Positions 60,347 through 64,000 of a stretch of DNA of 64,000 bases are shown here, piece after piece. Origin of the DNA: Ptychodera flava (Eukaryota > Hemichordata > Enteropneusta > Ptychoderidae); assembly GCF_041260155.1 (NCBI RefSeq), contig NC_091928.1:42841327-42905326 (forward strand). The letters are read 5' to 3'. The notes beneath the pieces were generated by a model. It was not told the DNA's origin, did no database searches, and saw only the letters and a list, made by a program, of their open reading frames with translations. Within the stretch, counting starts at the first letter, position 1. The number at the start of each line of letters is the position of its first letter. The translations under genes and the position numbers were made by a program.

Positions 60347-61180
60347 CCCATAGTTAATCAGTGGGCGGTGGGCAGCTGAGCTCTACAATCTTTCGTGGTT
60401 TAAGTACACGCCCCCCCCCCCCCCCCCCCCCCACGCCACCAGCGTGTACCTTGTACCCATCGAGGAAATTTTAATCATGCAGATACCAAAAGATCTTTTG
60501 GTGCCTCCATGTTATTAACGCCATGCTTGTACCATCCTTTTATGCTTGTAGTTGTAGCTGACCACAAGCGACTGTGGGTAGCTCGATGTTCACAATATGT
60601 GACGATGTTCGTGACTTTGCCACATATGATACATGTACCATGTAGATAAGCCACATAGTCCCTCAACAAAATTAATTCTCCAGAGACTGAGCCCGTCTTG
60701 ACCACATTGGCAACAATCAACATCCATCTATTGCGCCGTAACAGCGTCAAGGCTACAATATCACAATTTCGCCTACGTCCATGATCATTCCTTGACAGAC
60801 AAAACAGCCACTGACGTGTTTAGGTTAATATTCAGGTCACGGTTACGCCAGCTGTGACCCGAACTTCCCAAGTTCAGGGATACTATCAGAAATGCACGTT
60901 TTTCTTCACCTGTGTGTACGCAAACATCCTACACGTAATACGTTATGGTACCTCCATGGTTCAATGTTCATTTAGTTATTTTATTATGCAAAGTAGCAAA
61001 CTACGCACGCAGTTAAATCACGCAGTATCTGGCCCAATAATTACATATTGTTAATAATGCTGGACATGACACTGAACGCAGATCAAACCTACCGATTTCA
61101 GTATGTGTGATTCCGCCGCAACAATGACATCCTGTTATTAAACTGCAGAGAACAACAACTGTAATAAGGTAAAGATTCAT
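39475..61180 (-). CDS. GPLD1: Phosphatidylinositol-glycan-specific phospholipase D (GPLD1 orthologue), 25 exons, 846 aa
   Basis: A secreted enzyme that cleaves the GPI anchor of membrane proteins between inositol and phosphate. Coding exons (minus strand): 61180-61093, 59745-59690, 58916-58838, 58220-58123, 57618-57508, 57181-57133, 56440-56380, 56265-56158, 55188-55161, 54463-54324, 53495-53303, 52968-52844, 52155-51969, 51206-51096, 50354-50283, 50026-49870, 49412-49360, 48613-48504, 47675-47473, 47054-46872, 46068-46009, 43165-43056, 41759-41733, 40886-40839, 39558-39475. All donors are GT, all acceptors AG, and all phases agree; the sum is 2541 nt with stop TGA. Human GPLD1 is 840 aa, also reported with 25 exons. 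Signal peptide, zinc-phospholipase domain, FG-GAP propeller and the terminal GARLSGAVHIF are all present. Least certain are the short exon 23 and the donor of exon 24. Confidence 0.95.
40471..40562. repeat. 92-bp hairpin in GPLD1 intron 24
   Basis: ACAAAATCATTGTAAGTATA and the following AATCAAACTCAGAT are mirrored by their complements ending at 40562, with a 25-bp loop. Confidence 0.8.
41167..41562. repeat. Inverted repeat, about 30-bp arms, GPLD1 intron 23
   Basis: GTTCTCGTCAGCCGATAGTC at 41167 pairs with GACTATCAGCTAATGAGAAC ending at 41562; the 335 bp between show nothing else. Boundaries of an element are not clear. Confidence 0.6.
42345..42686. mobile_element. 342-bp foldback MITE flanked by TTAA, GPLD1 intron 22
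   Basis: TTAA at 42341-42344 and 42687-42690. The ends AGGGACAAAGTCACCCATTT and its near-complement at the right continue for about 75 bp as inverted arms, and the centre (GAATTAATGGTCATGACCAT) is itself palindromic. This family has ends unlike the 10423 family. Confidence 0.88.
43960..45111. repeat. 149-bp tandem array, block 1, GPLD1 intron 21
   Basis: CCATATTGGATC recurs at 44041, 44189, 44338, 44483, 44633 and 44784, a period of 145-151 bp. Each unit has AAAATGGCC...GGCCATATTGG (palindromic) and TTGTACCAACTTTGAATAAA. The array ends with the GAGATATCTGCGTGAAC plus GGAC/GCAC module and GTGTCCGTGGGGACCAACA. The minus-strand frames rich in RACVRPSV are artefacts of the GGAC run. One decayed monomer is also found at 58720-58790. 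Confidence 0.9.
45114..45992. repeat. 149-bp tandem array, block 2 (duplicate of block 1 plus flank)
   Basis: Near-identical to 44107-45111 but with one monomer fewer. It includes the unique flank AACTCTAAATTTACAATAAT and GAGGTGACCAATGGCTGGGT. The duplicated flank stops within about 20 bp of the exon 21 splice donor (46008). Confidence 0.88.
46175..46304. repeat. 130-bp hairpin in GPLD1 intron 20
   Basis: TACAGTGGTTTGCATTCAAC followed by TGTTGGCAATAT pairs with ATATTGCCAACAGTTCAACC and AAACCACTGTA at the right end; loop about 55 bp. Confidence 0.82.
48010..48370. repeat. Stretch dense in CCTATAGG-like motifs, GPLD1 intron 18
   Basis: CCTATAGG, CTATAGGATTCCTA and related words recur at irregular spacing on both strands (for example 48028, 48048, 48057, 48089, 48299). 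No fixed period and no terminal repeats are evident. Confidence 0.55.
53497..53553. repeat. AG microsatellite abutting the GPLD1 exon 11 acceptor
   Basis: A 57-bp pure AG run. On the transcribed (minus) strand it is a CT tract ending CTCAG directly at the exon 11 start (53495), so it forms the polypyrimidine tract. Confidence 0.92.
53770..54035 (+). mobile_element. 3' end of a degenerate LINE, GPLD1 intron 10
   Basis: The plus frame shows FRIPTASFGKTF, an in-frame stop, then DNRLKNSFIPTAVRFLNDVS and a stop at about 53889. SFIPTAVRxxN near the C-terminus is typical of several non-LTR elements. A T-rich 3' UTR and a TTGATTGATTGATGATTGA tail (about 53998-54033) follow. Strongly 5'-truncated. 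Confidence 0.75.
54584..54792. mobile_element. 209-bp MITE, CACGATTGGAACTAATTTGG family, GPLD1 intron 9
   Basis: Left end CACGATTGGAACTAATTTGG continues GAGAATAGGAT. The right end, complemented, is CATGGTTGAAACTAATTTGA with the same continuation. Related to 16995-17211, and its ends to 20192-20877. Confidence 0.75.
55620..55880. repeat. Dispersed repeat in GPLD1 intron 8
   Basis: Shares AATGCACTGTTA, TGTTTACATTTGAAT, TGAGTTGACAAGCTGAA and GTGTACCTC-AACATGC in the same order with 56670-56925. An inverted copy is at 59220-59355. Confidence 0.72.
56670..56925. repeat. Dispersed repeat in GPLD1 intron 6
   Basis: Direct copy of the 55620 repeat at roughly 75-80% identity by eye. Confidence 0.72.
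59220..59355. repeat. Dispersed repeat in GPLD1 intron 2, inverted copy
   Basis: GCTTGTCAAATATCAACTCA and CTAGAATTCAGATGTAAACA are the complements of the landmarks in the two copies above. Confidence 0.65.
60280..60343. repeat. TA microsatellite, GPLD1 intron 1
   Basis: About 30 TA units with one interruption (TATAAATATA). Confidence 0.95.
60411..60432. repeat. Run of 22 C, GPLD1 intron 1
   Basis: Uninterrupted C run. The flanking 60350-60900 is GC-richer than the rest of the intron and holds a minus open frame (60750-60475) that I cannot assign. Confidence 0.9.
61093..61180 (-). other. GPLD1: GPLD1 exon 1: signal peptide and first zinc-site histidine
   Basis: The start ATG at 61180 is followed by a hydrophobic stretch (NLYLITVVVLCSLITGC) that fits a cleavable signal peptide ending near residue 18-21. 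The mature N-terminus CCGGITHTEIG corresponds to CGLSTHVEIG of mammalian GPLD1. His26 aligns with the essential human His29 (remembered from mutagenesis work). Confidence 0.88.
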
Positions 61181-61802
61181 TTTCGTGCGACCAGTTGTTG
61201 TTTGCCCCCGTCATTTACCTGTCTCTTGTTATAACTGTGCACGCACTCCGCACGGTGCCAGACAACATAGCTACCGCCGTTTGCCTTACTTGACCCTTTT
61301 GTGACCGAGGTGTGACCAACCATGTGACGTAAAGGGCCACCTAGGTTAGCCAATATGAGAGGACAGGGTCGTCGAACAACTTCAATGGCCGTAGAAAATG
61401 TCAAATTCAGTCACAAACCCATAAGAATTCCTGCCATACGATTAAATATTACAAGAGACGTAGTTTTTTTTTTTGCATGCTTCGCGACCACGAGAGTTGC
61501 ACATAGCAGATAGCAGATGAGTTAGGGGGTGGTGCAACAACTTTGGGGAAGTGTTAAACGATGCTGAAGTTATTTTCGTATTCGTTTTCGTATTCGTTTT
61601 CGTATTCGTATTCGTATTCGTATTGGAGTCACTGACAGAAATTGTTATTTTTAGTCCAGGTTTCAGGTATGAAACGTGCAATATACGATATTTACTGAGG
61701 TTTAAATATTGTGATAATTTGATTCGTAATTTCATCTGCCAAATTTGGTTAAATTTACATAAATTTGCATTTGTAGATTTTAAAGAATTTTGTTCACTTC
61801 AT
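61181..61802 (-). promoter_or_regulatory. GPLD1: GPLD1 5' flank (inferred promoter region)
   Basis: The 620 bp between the GPLD1 start codon and the next putative transcript end. It contains a TATA-like GTTATAACAAG on the minus strand (about 61227-61237) and locally higher CpG content (61180-61400). No transcription start can be fixed. Confidence 0.35.
61574..61624. repeat. Hexamer repeat (TTCGTA/TTCGTT)
   Basis: About eight tandem hexamers upstream of GPLD1. The minus frame reads as Asn/Thr/Lys repeats, an artefact. Confidence 0.9.
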
Positions 61803-61808
61803 TTTATT
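61803..61808 (-). terminator. Polyadenylation signal (AATAAA) of the 61822-62064 exon
   Basis: AATAAA on the minus strand 13 nt after the stop codon at 61822. Such a short 3' UTR is unusual but possible. Confidence 0.45.
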
Positions 61809-61821
61809 TGAAAAAAAATAC

Positions 61822-62064
61822 TTAAAATCGGTTGGGATCTGGTAAGGCAGCATCTTCGCTTGCCAATGTCTCTTGACCGGGCAGCTGGATGCACCCCGAA
61901 ATCAGGTGGTCAGTGCCAAGTAATGGGACTCGTGAGAGCGGATGCAAAGGAGCTGCCCTGGACTGTACCATTGTTTTGCGGGGAGGGCAGATTTTTGTGA
62001 GGCGCTGCAAAACGGGTGACTGTTGAAAGCTATGATGAACGGGGGACTTGTCTAGGACAACCAT
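61822..62064 (-). CDS. Putative terminal exon of an unidentified minus-strand gene (80 codons plus stop)
   Basis: The frame begins right after a strong acceptor (TTTTTTTATTCAG/ATGG at 62065/62064) and ends with TAA at 61824-61822. It is followed at once by AATAAA. Composition is Pro/Leu/Ser-rich (PVHHSFQQSPVLQRL, HPLSRVPLLGTDHLISG, LPDPNRF). GC content is higher than the flanks. I recognise no family. Upstream exons would lie beyond 62.1 kb, but none is identifiable. It may instead be a single-exon short ORF starting at its ATG. Confidence 0.4.
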   Translation of the reverse strand: MVVLDKSPVHHSFQQSPVLQRLTKICPPRKTMVQSRAAPLHPLSRVPLLGTDHLISGCIQLPGQETLASEDAALPDPNRF

Positions 62065-64000
62065 CTGAATAAAAAAATGTGAAAATTGTTATATCCGGTC
62101 ATCCTTTTGGACTCACTTTAGAATGATCATATCCCTTTACAATTTGTATTTCAAGTATTTTACTTGATTTTGATATGGCTCTACGTAGACCTGAAATAAA
62201 TTATAATAACAATACAATACAATACTTTACAAAACTCAGGGAGTGCGGTAAGGCAAAAATTACAAAATTGCAAGTTACGACTAAGTTGTACGTGCTGCTA
62301 CAGGGGAGAAAGTAACATAAATCAATGACAATAGGTAGTTTATCTTTCAGAGTAAAGATGTGAGCAATATTATACATAAAACCGGACCGACCGATAATTC
62401 ATGTATTAGGCTACATTCAATCAGGGCTCAAAGTAGCGACCATTTTCAGTCGCATAGGCGACCAATTTTATGAGATTGCGACTGAATTTTTTCAAGACAT
62501 TTCTCCATACCTATACGTGATCAAATACAACATATATTCGCTCAGTGTTCACGGAGCATTGTCCTGAAAGGCCACGACCCCAATACGCATTGAATAAGCA
62601 TAGCCGTTGAGCGGAGTTACTCAAAGGTTTGAGCGCGTTCTCTCCTCTGCACAGCGCTGCCAATGTGTCTGCTGATGTTATCTTGAATGATCTGTCAAAA
62701 TATCCCATGAATTTAATGATAAATTTTACTACAATCCAATCAAGTATCAGAAGCAGTTTTAGTGCTGTCACATCATTTCAAATGAACCAATCATAATCCA
62801 GCATAAAATGTCATCAAAATATAGCTGACAAGGGAAAACAAGCAACCAGTAACTGCAACATGTTTCATGCCTTCACGTGCGTAATGATATTTGCGTTAGT
62901 GGCATGTGACCGGCTAGACCATTTCCGGAAATCGTCCTTTGGAAAGCAGATCAAAGCATCGATTTCATCAAGCTTGGACTGGATTATCCTGTTTCATAAA
63001 GGTTTTTGTTTTCAGCTAGATCTAAATAGCAAGCAACTTTGTTGAAATATCATGGCAAATCTGCCGGGTAGCGACTGCAATTATGTAGAACCATGGACAT
63101 GATGGAGGTAGTAGAGAACAGACCATGGATGGGACTGTGGCGATGACCTCAATGACCCGAGCGAGTTCGATACACGCCACAAGTACCGCTGCGATATCAC
63201 AGCTAGGATTAAATGCGCATATACGTTTGAGTTTTGTTCTCTTGCCTACAAAATATCTATCGAAAGTTGATAGTTGCTGCATTTCTATTCAGAGTTTTTG
63301 TTGAAAAAAAGTAGCTATCTACGGCTAGCGGCTTAATTGGTCCCCCAAAATAGTACTGCTGAAAGTTTTTGGAGTGACCTGCAGAACGGAGTTGTAGAGC
63401 GGGGCAAACTGCGTAACACTAAAGCTGGATCGCACCGTAACAAATGACGGAAACCGATCGAGCCAGTTGCGACAGCTACTAGACTAGCTGAAGTCTATTT
63501 ATCATAGAATACAGGTATTTCTCGATATTTCGCGATACAATTAATTTCCATGCATTCTGGTGTATCTTATCATAACGCAAGTTGATCAACATGTTCTGGC
63601 AATGACAGTTGACGCAAACGCAAGGAAAGAAAAAGAGATGGGCCGTACTGAATATTAAAGGACTCTGACAACAGCTCACACATTAATTTAATCTTTATTA
63701 GGGAAACAAATGTACCGATCGGGACATAGGCCTATGATACCATTTTATTCATCTCGTTTTCTTTTATGACGCTTTCCCACATCATATGAGATGATATTTT
63801 CTTTGCGACAGCAGTCTAAATATAGCATGTCATCGACTTAGGGGCATGCGATAACGTTGAGCCCTGCATTCACTGTCGTTATGACGATCACTTTCTCAGA
63901 GATATCAGTTTAAAACAAGAAAATTACCTTTTAAGTTTACAACTCGTCAAATTGGGCGGGTCAGCTAAATTTCCATTATCGATACTAATGATGTCAACAG
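62065..64000. other. Right-hand flank, no supported gene
   Basis: Contains ACAATACAATACAATACTTT at about 62205-62228, reminiscent of a LINE 3' tail on the minus strand. 62434-62495 has a GCGACC...GCGACTG pattern that looks repetitive. The open frames (for example 62511-62771 minus, 63022-63282 minus) have no recognisable domain. Confidence 0.4.

Larger units (their letters stand above)
54324..61180 (-). other. GPLD1: GPLD1 exons 1-10: zinc-dependent phospholipase catalytic domain
   Basis: Residues about 20-272 match the zinc-dependent phospholipase C/D fold (Pfam PF00882 type). Visible landmarks are THTEIGHRA (25-33), HDVSEDTHW (78-86), SHDVADISWHSLG (121-133) and EDAHDVGD (152-159), then WYLPVKDLIEIYE and FFLGGVDDMAVWS. 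His122, His130 and His155 keep the exact spacing of human His125, His133 and His158, so the catalytic set is intact. Confidence 0.88.

Noticed and set aside
60475..60750. 91-aa minus-strand frame in GPLD1 intron 1
   Set aside because: Looks mildly protein-like (CGKVTNIVTYCEHRA) but has no recognised family, no matching phase to exons 1 and 2, and GPLD1 joins correctly without it.

Overview
The window is eukaryotic nuclear DNA from an animal: AT-rich, with GT-AG introns, long microsatellites, many inverted-repeat insertions, LINE and Penelope-like fragments, and a many-exon gene. The best anchor is a complete orthologue of GPLD1, the secreted GPI-specific phospholipase D (25 coding exons, 846 residues). 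With a cluster of small NTF2-fold genes and this repeat load, I infer a marine invertebrate, most likely a non-vertebrate deuterostome such as a hemichordate or lancelet. The species cannot be fixed from the sequence alone.

Left part (1-29.3 kb): a tandem family of small two-exon genes, all on the minus strand, encoding about 130-residue SnoaL-like/DUF4440 (NTF2-fold) proteins. Four are intact (exon pairs 13171-13327/11937-12175, 18049-18205/16672-16910, 22222-22381/19428-19669, 27467-27620/25479-25717). One is a decayed locus (7591-8286) broken by a LINE and deletions. One is the first exon of a gene leaving the window (635-790), with a 1-base frameshift. They form two subfamilies. Introns and flanks are duplicated with the genes, so several transposon insertions can be read against an empty site in a paralogue.

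Middle (29.3-39.4 kb): no recognisable gene. It is dominated by an almost 6-kb inverted repeat (30179-36118) built of about 400-bp monomers, carrying a later Penelope-like insertion, and by TTAA-flanked MITEs.

Right part (39.4-61.2 kb): GPLD1 on the minus strand, from the signal peptide at 61180 to the stop codon at 39475. Every exon junction keeps the reading frame. The N-terminal zinc-dependent phospholipase domain keeps its histidines and is followed by an integrin-like FG-GAP beta-propeller. Introns hold MITEs, a LINE tail, a 149-bp tandem array with a local duplication reaching almost to a splice site, and a GA microsatellite that serves as a polypyrimidine tract. Upstream (61.8-62.1 kb) is a possible terminal exon of an unidentified minus-strand gene; the remainder to 64 kb shows nothing I can support.
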